DNA of 64,000 bases from Parazoarcus communis (lineage in GTDB: Bacteria; Pseudomonadota; Gammaproteobacteria; Burkholderiales; Rhodocyclaceae), in the NCBI RefSeq assembly GCF_003111665.1, contig NZ_CP022188.1, forward strand, positions 3,596,001-3,660,000, in the 5' to 3' direction. A program made the translations under genes and the position numbers. Numbering within the stretch: the first letter of the stretch is position 1; the number at the start of each line of letters is the position of its first letter. Under the pieces are notes generated by a model, which was not told where the DNA came from, did not search any database, and saw only the letters and a list, made by a program, of their open reading frames with translations. Of the stretch, positions 42,864-50,844 are shown piece by piece.

Positions 42864-42962
42864 GGTGAGTGTGCTGCGTGTTTGTGCAGCGGCGAGGACT
42901 GTCCGAGCAAGCGCAGCGCAGCGAGTTCCGCAGCCGCGGAGCGAACACGCAGCGCACTCACC
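42864..42962. repeat. Palindromic intergenic repeat, copy B
   Basis: Arms GGTGAGTGTGCTGCGTGTT and its complement match at 18 of 19 positions. The core on the plus strand contains GGCGAGGACTGTCCGAGC and GCAGCGAGTTCCGCAGCC, shared with copy A but inverted relative to it. The arms of A and B differ in sequence, yet each pair is self-complementary, which shows selection for folding. It lies in the 245-base gap between the SDR and the enoyl-CoA hydratase genes; nothing else is seen there. Confidence 0.75.
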
Positions 42963-43068
42963 GTCAGCGCAGGCATTGGCCTGCGACGAGGCAGACGGGA
43001 TAGCAGTCAGTATTAAACAGTCAGCAGGCGGGACCTGCACAGACCGAGAGAGAACAGGGAGAGAGGCC

Positions 43069-43914
43069 ATGGCAGAACTTTCGATGAATGATCACAAGCG
43101 TCCGTTCAAGGACTATCCGGCACGCCACTTCAAGTGGGAATGTTCCGACGACGGGCGGGTGGCGACGATTACCCTGAACCGCCCCGACAAAAAGAACCCG
43201 CTCACCTTCGACTCCTACGCCGAACTGCGCAACCTCTTCCGCGACCTCACCTACGCCAGCGACGTTCGCACGGTGGTCATCCAGGGCGCCGGAAACAACT
43301 TCTGCTCCGGTGGCGATGTGTTCGAGATCATCGAACCGCTGACCAAGATGAGCATGCCCGAACTGCTCGAGTTCACCCGCATGACTGGTGATCTCGTCAA
43401 AGCCATGCGCCGTGCGCCGCAACAGATCGTCGCCGCCATCGACGGCATCTGCGCTGGTGCCGGTGCCATGCTCGCCCTTGCAGCAGACTTCCGCATCGGC
43501 ACCCCGGAAACGAAGACGGCCTACCTCTTCACCCGCGTCGGCCTCGCCGGCGCGGACATGGGCGCCTGCGGCCTGCTGCCGCGCATGATCGGCCAGGGGC
43601 GCGCCACCGAACTACTGATGACCGGCCGTGCGATGAGCGCAGATGAAGGCTTGGCGTGGGGCTTCTTCAGCGCACTGCACCCGTCCGCCGATCTGCCTGC
43701 CCAGGCACAGAAAATCGCCCGCAACCTTGCTGACGGGCCGTGGTTCGCGCACACCGTCACCAAGACCATGATCAACCAGGAATGGGCGATGGGCATCGAG
43801 GAAATGATCGAGTCCGAAGCCCAGGCCCAGGCCATCTGCATGATGACCGGCGACTTCCGGCGCGCGTTCGAGGCCTTTGCTTCGAAGCAGAAGCCGAAGT
43901 TCGAAGGCAACTGA
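43069..43914 (+). CDS. Enoyl-CoA hydratase/isomerase family protein (first of two)
   Basis: 281 residues, starting at ATG 43069 behind GGGAGAGAG. Crotonase fold with oxyanion-hole segments [15 protein letters not shown] (about 70-84) and [18 protein letters not shown] (about 124-141). It keeps an [16 protein letters not shown] stretch where acid/base Glu or Asp residues of hydratases lie, so hydratase, isomerase or ring-opening hydrolase are all possible. It follows the palindromic repeat and precedes the acyl-CoA dehydrogenase gene by 11 bases. Confidence 0.85.
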   Translation: MAELSMNDHKRPFKDYPARHFKWECSDDGRVATITLNRPDKKNPLTFDSYAELRNLFRDLTYASDVRTVVIQGAGNNFCSGGDVFEIIEPLTKMSMPELLEFTRMTGDLVKAMRRAPQQIVAAIDGICAGAGAMLALAADFRIGTPETKTAYLFTRVGLAGADMGACGLLPRMIGQGRATELLMTGRAMSADEGLAWGFFSALHPSADLPAQAQKIARNLADGPWFAHTVTKTMINQEWAMGIEEMIESEAQAQAICMMTGDFRRAFEAFASKQKPKFEGN

Positions 43915-43925
43915 GCGCCAAGCAC

Positions 43926-45077
43926 ATGGACCGCTCAATACTCGATCTGCCGTTTTACGGCCCCGAACATCGCCAGCTCTCCGATGCGATCTTCGACTGG
44001 GCATCGAATGCGATGCCCGAAATCGACCATCACGACACCGACAATGCCTGCCGCAAACTGGTGGCAGCCCTCGGCAAAGCGGGCTTCCTGCGCTACGCGG
44101 TGCCGGCCGCTTATGGTGGCGCACTCGACGAACTCGATTCGCGTTCGCTGTGCATCGCACGCGAAACGCTCGCCTACCACGATGGCCTTGCTGACTTCGC
44201 GTTTGCCATGCAGGGGCTGGGCACCGGCGCCATCACCTTGTCGGGCAGCGAAGCGCTCAAGCAACACGTATTGCCGAAGGTGGCCAGTGGTGAATGGATT
44301 TCGGCCTTCGCGCTGACTGAGCCGGACGCCGGTTCGGACGTGGGCGCAATGGCCTGCGAGGCCCGCCTCGAAGGTGATCACTACGTTCTCAACGGCGAAA
44401 AGACCTGGATCTCCAACGGTGGCATCGCCGATGTGTATTGCGTGTTTGCGCGCACCGGAGAAGCACCGGGCACGCGCGGCATCTCGGCCTTCGTCGTCTA
44501 TCCCGACATGCCTGGCTTTGAAGTGGCCGAGCGTATGGAAGTGATCGCACCGCACCCGCTGGCACGGCTGCGCTTCACCGACATGAAGGTGCCGGTGGCC
44601 AATCGCCTTGGCGCCCCAGGCGAAGGCTTCAAGGTGGCGATGCGTACGCTCGACATCTTCCGCGCTTCGGTCGCGGCTGCAGCCCTCGGCTTTGCCCGCC
44701 GCGCCCTAGACGAAGGCCTGAACCATGCCAAGGCGCGACCGATGTTCGGCCACACCCTGGCCGACTTCCAGCTTACGCAGGCCAGGCTCGGCGAGATGGC
44801 GACCGACATCGAAGCAGCCGCGCTGCTGACCGCTCGTGCCGCATGGCGCCGTGACGTGCAGAAGCTGCCAACGACCCGCGAAGCCGCGATGGCAAAGATG
44901 ACCGCCACCGAGAACGCCCAGCGCGTGATCGACGCAGCGGTGCAGATGCATGGCGGGCAGGGTGTACGCGTCGGCGTGAAGGTCGAGTCGCTCTACCGAG
45001 AGATCCGCGCGCTGCGCATTTACGAAGGTGCGACCGAAGTGCAGAAGCTGATCGTCGCCCGCGAACTACTCAAATAA
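43926..45077 (+). CDS. Acyl-CoA dehydrogenase
   Basis: 383 residues. FAD/substrate motifs [15 protein letters not shown] (about 125-139) and [13 protein letters not shown], and the C-terminal [20 protein letters not shown] / [19 protein letters not shown], with the usual catalytic Glu in IYEGATEV. Standard length for the family. Start ATG 43926; the frame is open upstream inside the preceding gene. It should dehydrogenate an alicyclic or dicarboxylic acyl-CoA of the pathway, with electrons passing to electron-transfer flavoprotein encoded elsewhere. Confidence 0.88.
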   Translation: MDRSILDLPFYGPEHRQLSDAIFDWASNAMPEIDHHDTDNACRKLVAALGKAGFLRYAVPAAYGGALDELDSRSLCIARETLAYHDGLADFAFAMQGLGTGAITLSGSEALKQHVLPKVASGEWISAFALTEPDAGSDVGAMACEARLEGDHYVLNGEKTWISNGGIADVYCVFARTGEAPGTRGISAFVVYPDMPGFEVAERMEVIAPHPLARLRFTDMKVPVANRLGAPGEGFKVAMRTLDIFRASVAAAALGFARRALDEGLNHAKARPMFGHTLADFQLTQARLGEMATDIEAAALLTARAAWRRDVQKLPTTREAAMAKMTATENAQRVIDAAVQMHGGQGVRVGVKVESLYREIRALRIYEGATEVQKLIVARELLK

Positions 45078-45123
45078 CCGATTTCCGAATCGCCACCCCA
45101 ACCCCACGGGAGCCGCAAATAAC

Positions 45124-46305
45124 ATGAGCAAGATCCATTTTGACTGGGCCGATCCCTTGCAACTCGACGGCCAACTGACTGATGTGGAACGCATGGTGCG
45201 TGACACCGCACGTGCCTACTGCCAGGAAAAGCTGCTGCCGCGTGTGCAGGAAGCCTTCCGCCACGAGAAGACCGACCGCGAGATCTTCAACGAGATGGGC
45301 GAACTTGGCCTGCTCGGGCCGACCATCCCGGAAGAGTACGGTGGCGCCGGCATGAACTACGTGTGCTACGGCCTGATCGCGCGTGAAGTTGAGCGTGTGG
45401 ATTCCGGCTACCGCTCGATGATGAGCGTGCAGAGCTCGCTGGTGATGGTGCCGATCAACGAATTCGGCAACGAAGCCACCAAGAAGAAATACCTGCCCAA
45501 GCTCGCCACCGGCGAATGGGTGGGCTGTTTCGGTCTGACCGAACCCAACCACGGCTCGGACCCCGGCAGCATGGTCACCCGTGCGCGCAAGGTCGACGGC
45601 GGTTACAGCCTGTCGGGCTCCAAGATGTGGATCACCAACAGCCCGATCGCTGATGTGTTCGTGGTGTGGGCCAAGGACGACGAAGGCCAGATCCGCGGCT
45701 TCGTGCTGGAGAAGGGCTGGAAGGGTCTGTCCGCACCCGCGATCCACGGCAAGGTTGGCCTGCGTGCCTCGATCACCGGCGAAATCGTGATGGACGAAGT
45801 GTTCTGCCCGGAAGAAAACGCCTTCCCGACGGTGCGCGGCCTGAAAGGCCCCTTCACCTGCCTGAACTCGGCCCGTTACGGCATCGCCTGGGGCGCGCTC
45901 GGTGCGGCGGAAGCCTGCTACGAAACCGCGCGTCAATACACGATGGACCGCAATCAGTTCGGTCGTCCGCTTGCCGCGAACCAGCTGGTGCAGAAGAAGC
46001 TTGCCGACATGCTCACCGAGATCACGCTGGGGCTGCAGAGCTGCCTGCGTGTTGGCCATCTGAAAGACGAAGGCAACGCGGCGGTCGAGATCACGTCGAT
46101 CATCAAGCGCAACAGTTGCGGCAAGTCGCTGGACATCGCCCGCATGGCGCGCGACATGCTCGGCGGCAACGGCATTTCGGACGAGTTCTGCGTGGCACGC
46201 CACCTGGTGAACCTGGAAGTGGTGAACACCTACGAAGGCACGCACGACGTGCATGCGCTGATTCTCGGTCGTGCCATCACCGGTATCGCCGCGTTCAGCA
46301 ACTGA
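45124..46305 (+). CDS. gcdH: Glutaryl-CoA dehydrogenase-like acyl-CoA dehydrogenase
   Basis: 393 residues, matching glutaryl-CoA dehydrogenase closely in layout: [33 protein letters not shown], and the C-terminal [20 protein letters not shown] with the catalytic Glu. Glutaryl-CoA dehydrogenase oxidises and decarboxylates glutaryl-CoA to crotonyl-CoA. In an aminobenzoyl-CoA pathway it could process a C7 or C5 dicarboxyl-CoA intermediate; it may also serve lysine or general aromatic degradation. No LysR gene lies beside it as in many gcdH loci; instead it is embedded in this operon, 46 bases after the previous gene. Confidence 0.87.
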   Translation: MSKIHFDWADPLQLDGQLTDVERMVRDTARAYCQEKLLPRVQEAFRHEKTDREIFNEMGELGLLGPTIPEEYGGAGMNYVCYGLIAREVERVDSGYRSMMSVQSSLVMVPINEFGNEATKKKYLPKLATGEWVGCFGLTEPNHGSDPGSMVTRARKVDGGYSLSGSKMWITNSPIADVFVVWAKDDEGQIRGFVLEKGWKGLSAPAIHGKVGLRASITGEIVMDEVFCPEENAFPTVRGLKGPFTCLNSARYGIAWGALGAAEACYETARQYTMDRNQFGRPLAANQLVQKKLADMLTEITLGLQSCLRVGHLKDEGNAAVEITSIIKRNSCGKSLDIARMARDMLGGNGISDEFCVARHLVNLEVVNTYEGTHDVHALILGRAITGIAAFSN

Positions 46306-46345
46306 GCGCCACGCCGCTGGCCATATGGAAGAGGGGGAGACCAAC

Positions 46346-46801
46346 TTGAAACCAATCGAAAGCCTTGATGTGCAGGATGCGGAAGCCGTCGAGTACCTGG
46401 CCAGGCGGCAGGTACGATTCTCGGATTGCGACCCGGCAGGGATCGTGTTCTTCCCCAACTATTTCCGCATGCTCAACGGCGTGGTCGAAGACTGGTGGGC
46501 ACACCTGGGCAAGCCCTGGACCGAGCTGGTGACTGTGCGCAGAATCGGCACACCCACCTTCCGCCTCGATACCGAGTTCGTGCAGCCGTCCAAGTTTGGC
46601 GAGCTGCTGGACTTTCATCTGACGGTCGAGAAACTCGGCAATACCTCACTTGTACTGCATCACGTGGTGATCGGAGCAGACACCGCCCGCATGCGGGCGC
46701 GACAGGTACTGGTTGCCACCTCGCTTGATACCCACAAGGCAATTCCCTGGCCCGACGACGTACGTCAGGCCATTCAGAGATTTATGGAGAAACAATCATG
46801 A
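46346..46801 (+). CDS. Hotdog-fold acyl-CoA thioesterase (4-hydroxybenzoyl-CoA thioesterase type)
   Basis: About 151 residues. Hotdog motif VRFSDCDPAGIVFFPNYFRM, with the catalytic Asp of the 4-hydroxybenzoyl-CoA thioesterase/YbgC group in DCDPAG, then WWAHLGKPW. Start is most likely TTG 46346, six bases after GAGGGGGAG; ATG 46325 has no ribosome site but would add seven residues. The stop overlaps the RidA start (ATGA). It may rescue CoA from dead-end aromatic or alicyclic thioesters, or act on a pathway intermediate. Confidence 0.85.
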   Translation: MKPIESLDVQDAEAVEYLARRQVRFSDCDPAGIVFFPNYFRMLNGVVEDWWAHLGKPWTELVTVRRIGTPTFRLDTEFVQPSKFGELLDFHLTVEKLGNTSLVLHHVVIGADTARMRARQVLVATSLDTHKAIPWPDDVRQAIQRFMEKQS

Positions 46802-47193
46802 ACAAGGTTCTTCAACCGGAAGGCTGGGCAAAGCCCCGCGGCTACTCCAACGGTATTGAGGCCCGTGGTCGTCAGATCTACGTCGGCGGTCAGATCGGCT
46901 GGAATGCCGAGTGCAAGTTTGAGAGCGATGATCTGATTCAGCAGATTTACATGGCGCTCAAGAACTCGGTCGACGTCGTGCGTGCCGCAGGCGGTGGCCC
47001 CGAGCACATCGTGCGCATGACCTGGTACCTGGTCGACAAGAAGGAATACGTCGCGCGTCTGAAGGAAATCGGCGCCGTCTATCGCGAAGTGATGGGCAAG
47101 AACTACCCGGCCATGAGCGCGATTCAGGTCGCTGATCTGGTGGAAGACGAAGCCAAGGTCGAGATCGAAGTCACGGCCGTGATTCCGGACTGA
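46798..47193 (+). CDS. RidA family enamine/imine deaminase
   Basis: 131 residues, RidA/YjgF/UK114 family (GRQIYVGGQIGWNAE, VRMTWYLVDKKEYVARL, YPAMSAIQVADLVEDEAKVE). The Arg usually needed for deaminase activity appears to be replaced in the AMSAIQV stretch, so activity is uncertain. The ring nitrogen substituent of 2-aminobenzoyl-CoA ends up as an enamine/imine after monooxygenation and reduction, so a deaminase here would release ammonia. That link is inferred from position: it overlaps the thioesterase gene and is followed by the hydratase gene after seven bases. Confidence 0.87.
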   Translation: MNKVLQPEGWAKPRGYSNGIEARGRQIYVGGQIGWNAECKFESDDLIQQIYMALKNSVDVVRAAGGGPEHIVRMTWYLVDKKEYVARLKEIGAVYREVMGKNYPAMSAIQVADLVEDEAKVEIEVTAVIPD

Positions 47194-47200
47194 AGTCGAC

Positions 47201-47995
47201 ATGAGCGAGCTCACATACCCGTCGCCCGAAGGCCTGCAGGTCGCCGGCCCGGAGGCTGGCGTGCTCGAAATCCGGCTCGACCGGCCCGACGCCCGCAATG
47301 CCTTGTCCACCCCGCTGCTACGCGGAATCGTTGCTCTGCTGCAACAGGCGGCGGGTGACGATGCGGTGCGCTGCGTCGTCCTGACCGGTGGCGACAAGGT
47401 CTTTGCCGCAGGCGCTGACCTTGCCGAAATGGCTTCCAAGGACATGCAGGCCGTCCTGCTCGAAGAGCGCCCGCAATTGTTCGCCACGATTGGCCGTTTC
47501 CCCAAGCCGATGGTCGGTGCGGTCTGTGGCTATGCGCTGGGTGGCGGTTGCGAACTGGTGATGCACGCCGACATCATCGTTGCCGGCGAATCCGCACAGT
47601 TCGGACAGCCCGAGATCAACCTCGGCATCATCCCGGGGGCGGGCGGTACGCAGCGTCTGACCCATGCAGTGGGCAAGTCGCTGGCGATGAAGATGGTGCT
47701 CGCAGGCGAGTTTATTTCCGCCCGTGAAGCGCTCGCGGCCAGACTGGTGGCCGAGGTGGCTGCCGACGACGCCTGCCTTGCGCGGGCACATGAGCTGGCA
47801 CGCAAGATCGCCGGCAAGGCGCCCCTGGCTGTCAGACTGGCCAAGGACGCGGTGCTGCAGTCGTTCGAGACGCCACTTGCGGCCGGTATGGTGCTGGAAC
47901 GTCGCAACTTCGTGGTGCTCGCCGGCACCGATGACCGCAATGAGGGCGTACGCGCCTTTCTCGAAAAACGTAAACCGGTGTGGAAGGGGCGCTGA
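47201..47995 (+). CDS. Enoyl-CoA hydratase (second of two, PaaF-like)
   Basis: 264 residues, canonical crotonase: TGGDKVFAAGADLAEM (about 62-77), VCGYALGGGCELVMHADIIV (about 108-127) and GQPEINLGIIPGAGGTQRL, carrying the hydratase Glu residues. More typical of true enoyl-CoA hydratases than the gene at 43069. It should hydrate a 2,3-dehydro-dicarboxyl-CoA before the adjacent 3-hydroxyacyl-CoA dehydrogenase. ATG 47201 lies seven bases after the RidA stop. Confidence 0.9.
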   Translation: MSELTYPSPEGLQVAGPEAGVLEIRLDRPDARNALSTPLLRGIVALLQQAAGDDAVRCVVLTGGDKVFAAGADLAEMASKDMQAVLLEERPQLFATIGRFPKPMVGAVCGYALGGGCELVMHADIIVAGESAQFGQPEINLGIIPGAGGTQRLTHAVGKSLAMKMVLAGEFISAREALAARLVAEVAADDACLARAHELARKIAGKAPLAVRLAKDAVLQSFETPLAAGMVLERRNFVVLAGTDDRNEGVRAFLEKRKPVWKGR

Positions 47996-48031
47996 AGCGT
48001 TTCCCGTCTTTCCGCACGCCTGGAGTCAGCC

Positions 48032-49552
48032 TTGAATTCGGATCAGCCAATACGCACGCTCGGCATCGTCGGTGCCGGCCTGATGGGGCGGGGAATTGCC
48101 CAGATCGCCGCAGTCGGCGGGATGGAGGTCCGTCTGTTCGACGCACGGCCCGCTGCACCTGCGGATGCCATTGCCGCCATCCTTCCGATGCTGGACAAAC
48201 TCGTCGCCAAAGGGCGTCTGAGTGAGGGCGAAGGGGCCGAAGCCGCCGCGCGCCTGAAGCCGGCAGCAGCGCTGTCGGATCTTGCCGGCTGCGACGCAGT
48301 CGTCGAAGCCATTGTCGAGGATCTGGAAGCCAAGCGCGGATTGTTGCGCGACCTTGAGGCGGTGGTGGGCGTTGACTGCATTCTTGCCACCAATACCTCG
48401 TCGTTGTCGGTGACCTCGATCGCTGCCGCCTGTGCGAACCCGGAACGGGTGGCCGGGCTGCATTTCTTCAGTCCGGTACCGTTGATGAAGATCGTCGAAG
48501 TCATCAACGGCGCGCGTACGCTGCCGGCAGTATGCGATCGCCTCACCGCGCTCGCCGGCCGCATGGGACACAGCCCGGTGCGGGCGCAGGATACGCCGGG
48601 CTTCATCGTCAACCATGCCGGTCGGGCCTACCTGACCGAAGGCCTGCGCATTCTGGGTGAAGGGATCGCCGATGTACCCACCCTTGACCGCGTTTTGCGC
48701 GAGGCTGCGGGATTCCGCATGGGGCCGTGCGAACTGCTCGACCTCACTGGCCTCGATGTATCGCATCCCGTGATGGAGTCGATTCACAGCCAGTATTACC
48801 AGGAGCCGCGCTACCGCCCCTCGCCGATCACGCGGCAGCGGCTTGCGGCAGGCTTGCTTGGGCGCAAGAGCGGGCAGGGCTTCTATGTGTATCGCGATGG
48901 CAAGCCCGAGGTGGAAGCGGAGCCATCATCGCCATCTGCGCGACCGGCACGCGTCTTCCTGGCAATTGACGACGAGCTCGTGCGCAGCCGTGTGGCCGCG
49001 CTGGTTACCGATCTCGGCGGTGAGCTTGATGCAGGCTCGAAGCCTGCGGATGACGCGCTGTGCATCGTCGCGCCCTGGGGCGAGGATGCCACCAGCGCCT
49101 GCCTCGATGCAGGCCTCGATCCGCGGCGAACAATCGCGATCGACGTGCTTCCGGCGCTCGACCGCAGGCGCACGCTGATGACCACGCCGCTGACCGGTGC
49201 CGCGATGCGTGAGGCGGCCCATGGCCTGTTCGGCGCCGATGGCGTGCCGGTGTCAGTGATTCACGACAGCCCCGGCTTCATCACGCAGCGGGTGATGGCG
49301 ATGATCGTCAATCTGGGGTGCGACATTGCCCAGCAACGCGTTGCCTCGCCGCAGGACATCGACACCGCGGTGCGGCTCGGCCTCGGCTATCCGGCCGGTC
49401 CGCTGGCGATGGGCGATGCCATTGGCGCGGCCCGGGTGCTTGCCATCCTCGATCGCATGCAGGCCTATACCCGCGACCCGCGCTACCGCCCCAGCCCGTG
49501 GTTGATCCGGCGTGCGCGCCTGGGCGTTTCGCTGCTCACGCCCGAAGGCTGA
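48032..49552 (+). CDS. 3-hydroxyacyl-CoA dehydrogenase (PaaH-type, duplicated C-terminal domain)
   Basis: 506 residues, TTG start at 48032 with GGAG upstream. NAD-binding LGIVGAGLMGRGIAQIAAVG (about 9-28), LHFFSPVPLMKIVEVI, and two copies of the C-terminal dehydrogenase domain (about 185-285 and 405-500), each beginning with a PGFI block (DTPGFIVNHAGRAYL; DSPGFITQRVMAM). This double-domain length is that of PaaH/PaaC of phenylacetate degradation, which oxidises 3-hydroxyadipyl-CoA. Fits the step between the hydratase and thiolase genes that flank it. Confidence 0.9.
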   Translation: MNSDQPIRTLGIVGAGLMGRGIAQIAAVGGMEVRLFDARPAAPADAIAAILPMLDKLVAKGRLSEGEGAEAAARLKPAAALSDLAGCDAVVEAIVEDLEAKRGLLRDLEAVVGVDCILATNTSSLSVTSIAAACANPERVAGLHFFSPVPLMKIVEVINGARTLPAVCDRLTALAGRMGHSPVRAQDTPGFIVNHAGRAYLTEGLRILGEGIADVPTLDRVLREAAGFRMGPCELLDLTGLDVSHPVMESIHSQYYQEPRYRPSPITRQRLAAGLLGRKSGQGFYVYRDGKPEVEAEPSSPSARPARVFLAIDDELVRSRVAALVTDLGGELDAGSKPADDALCIVAPWGEDATSACLDAGLDPRRTIAIDVLPALDRRRTLMTTPLTGAAMREAAHGLFGADGVPVSVIHDSPGFITQRVMAMIVNLGCDIAQQRVASPQDIDTAVRLGLGYPAGPLAMGDAIGAARVLAILDRMQAYTRDPRYRPSPWLIRRARLGVSLLTPEG

Positions 49553-49593
49553 TCCGCACCCGCTTCTCCGATTCATCCAATATGAGGTTTTCA

Positions 49594-50799
49594 ATGGTCG
49601 AAGCATTCGTCTGCGACGCCGTCCGCACGCCCATCGGGCGTTACGGCGGTGCGCTTTCCACCGTTCGTCCCGACGATCTGGCGGCGGTGCCGCTGTCAGC
49701 GTTGCTGGCGCGTAATCCCGGACTCGATCCGGCTGCGATCGAGGAACTCGTGCTCGGTTGCGCAAATCAGGCGGGCGAGGACAACCGCAATGTGGCGCGC
49801 ATGTCGCTGCTGCTTGCCGGCTACCCGGTGTCGGTGCCGGGCAGCACGATCAACCGGCTGTGTGGCTCGGGCATGGATGCGGTGTCCTTCATCGCGCGTT
49901 CGATCCGTGCCGGCGAGATCGACATCGGTGTCGGCGGTGGCGTGGAGTCGATGTCGCGCGCGCCCTTCGTCGTGCCCAAGGCAGGCACGGCCTTCAGTCG
50001 CAGCAGTTCGATCGAGGACACGACCATTGGCTGGCGCCTCGTCAACAAACTGATGAAGGAACGCTACGGCATTGACTCCATGCCGCAGACCGCGGACAAC
50101 GTTGCCGCCCAGTTCGAGATCGGCCGTGCGGATCAGGATGCCTTTGCGCTGCGCAGCCAGCAACGCTGGAAAGCGGCTTTCGATGCCGGCGTGTTCGACG
50201 ATGAGATCGTTGGGGTGGATGTGCCGCGCAAGAAGGGCGTGGTGGACCGGGTGACGGCGGACGAGCATCCGCGTCCTGACACCACGCTCGACGCGCTGGC
50301 ACGACTCAAGGGCATCAACGGCCCCGAGCTGTCCGTGACCGCCGGGAATGCCTCTGGGGTGAATGATGGTGCCTGCGCGCTGCTGATCGCCTCCGAAGCG
50401 GCGGCTGCGCGAAACGGACTGACGCCGCGCGCACGGATCGTGGCCACCGCGACCGCAGGTGTCGATCCGCGCATCATGGGCATCGGCCCCTTGCCGGCGA
50501 CGCAGAAGCTGCTGGCAAAAACCGGATTGCGCATCGACCAGGTCGATCTCATCGAGCTCAACGAGGCCTTTGCCAGCCAGGCACTGGCCACGCTGCGCGG
50601 GCTCGGGCTGGCGGACGATGCCGCGCATGTGAATCCGAACGGGGGGGCGATCGCGCTCGGTCATCCGCTCGGGATGAGCGGCGCACGTCTGGTGACGACG
50701 GCGACCTGGCAATTGCAGCGCAGCGGTGGACGCTACGCGGTGTGCACGATGTGTATCGGCGTTGGTCAGGGCATCGCCCTGTTGCTGGAGCGCGTTTAG
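49594..50799 (+). CDS. 3-oxoadipyl-CoA-type thiolase (PcaF/PaaJ)
   Basis: 401 residues, the family length. Opens with the PcaF-like VEAFVCDAVRTPIGRYGG; nucleophile Cys in INRLCGSGMDAVSFIAR (about residue 90), later LNEAFASQALA, GGAIALGHPLGMSGAR and CTMCIGVGQGIALL with the second catalytic Cys. ATG 49594 follows GAGG by seven bases; ATG 49582 is also in frame. Cleaves 3-oxoadipyl-CoA, or a close 3-oxo-dicarboxyl-CoA, to acetyl-CoA and succinyl-CoA-type products. Last gene of the operon. Confidence 0.9.
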   Translation: MVEAFVCDAVRTPIGRYGGALSTVRPDDLAAVPLSALLARNPGLDPAAIEELVLGCANQAGEDNRNVARMSLLLAGYPVSVPGSTINRLCGSGMDAVSFIARSIRAGEIDIGVGGGVESMSRAPFVVPKAGTAFSRSSSIEDTTIGWRLVNKLMKERYGIDSMPQTADNVAAQFEIGRADQDAFALRSQQRWKAAFDAGVFDDEIVGVDVPRKKGVVDRVTADEHPRPDTTLDALARLKGINGPELSVTAGNASGVNDGACALLIASEAAAARNGLTPRARIVATATAGVDPRIMGIGPLPATQKLLAKTGLRIDQVDLIELNEAFASQALATLRGLGLADDAAHVNPNGGAIALGHPLGMSGARLVTTATWQLQRSGGRYAVCTMCIGVGQGIALLLERV

Positions 50800-50805
50800 C
50801 CTGCG

Positions 50806-50834
50806 GCCGGGCGGGACGAAGTCCGCCGCCCGGC
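50806..50834. terminator. GC-rich hairpin between convergent genes
   Basis: GCCGGGCGGGAC pairs with GTCC-CGCCCGGC (a two-base GC bulge) around a GAA loop, directly after the thiolase stop and before the stop of the leftward DUF294 gene. No T tract, so termination may be partial. Confidence 0.5.
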
Positions 50835-50844
50835 GCGCCGGTTA

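Noticed and set aside
45070..46458. 462-codon minus-strand frame opposite the glutaryl-CoA dehydrogenase-like gene
   Set aside because: Antisense shadow; the plus strand carries all acyl-CoA dehydrogenase motifs.
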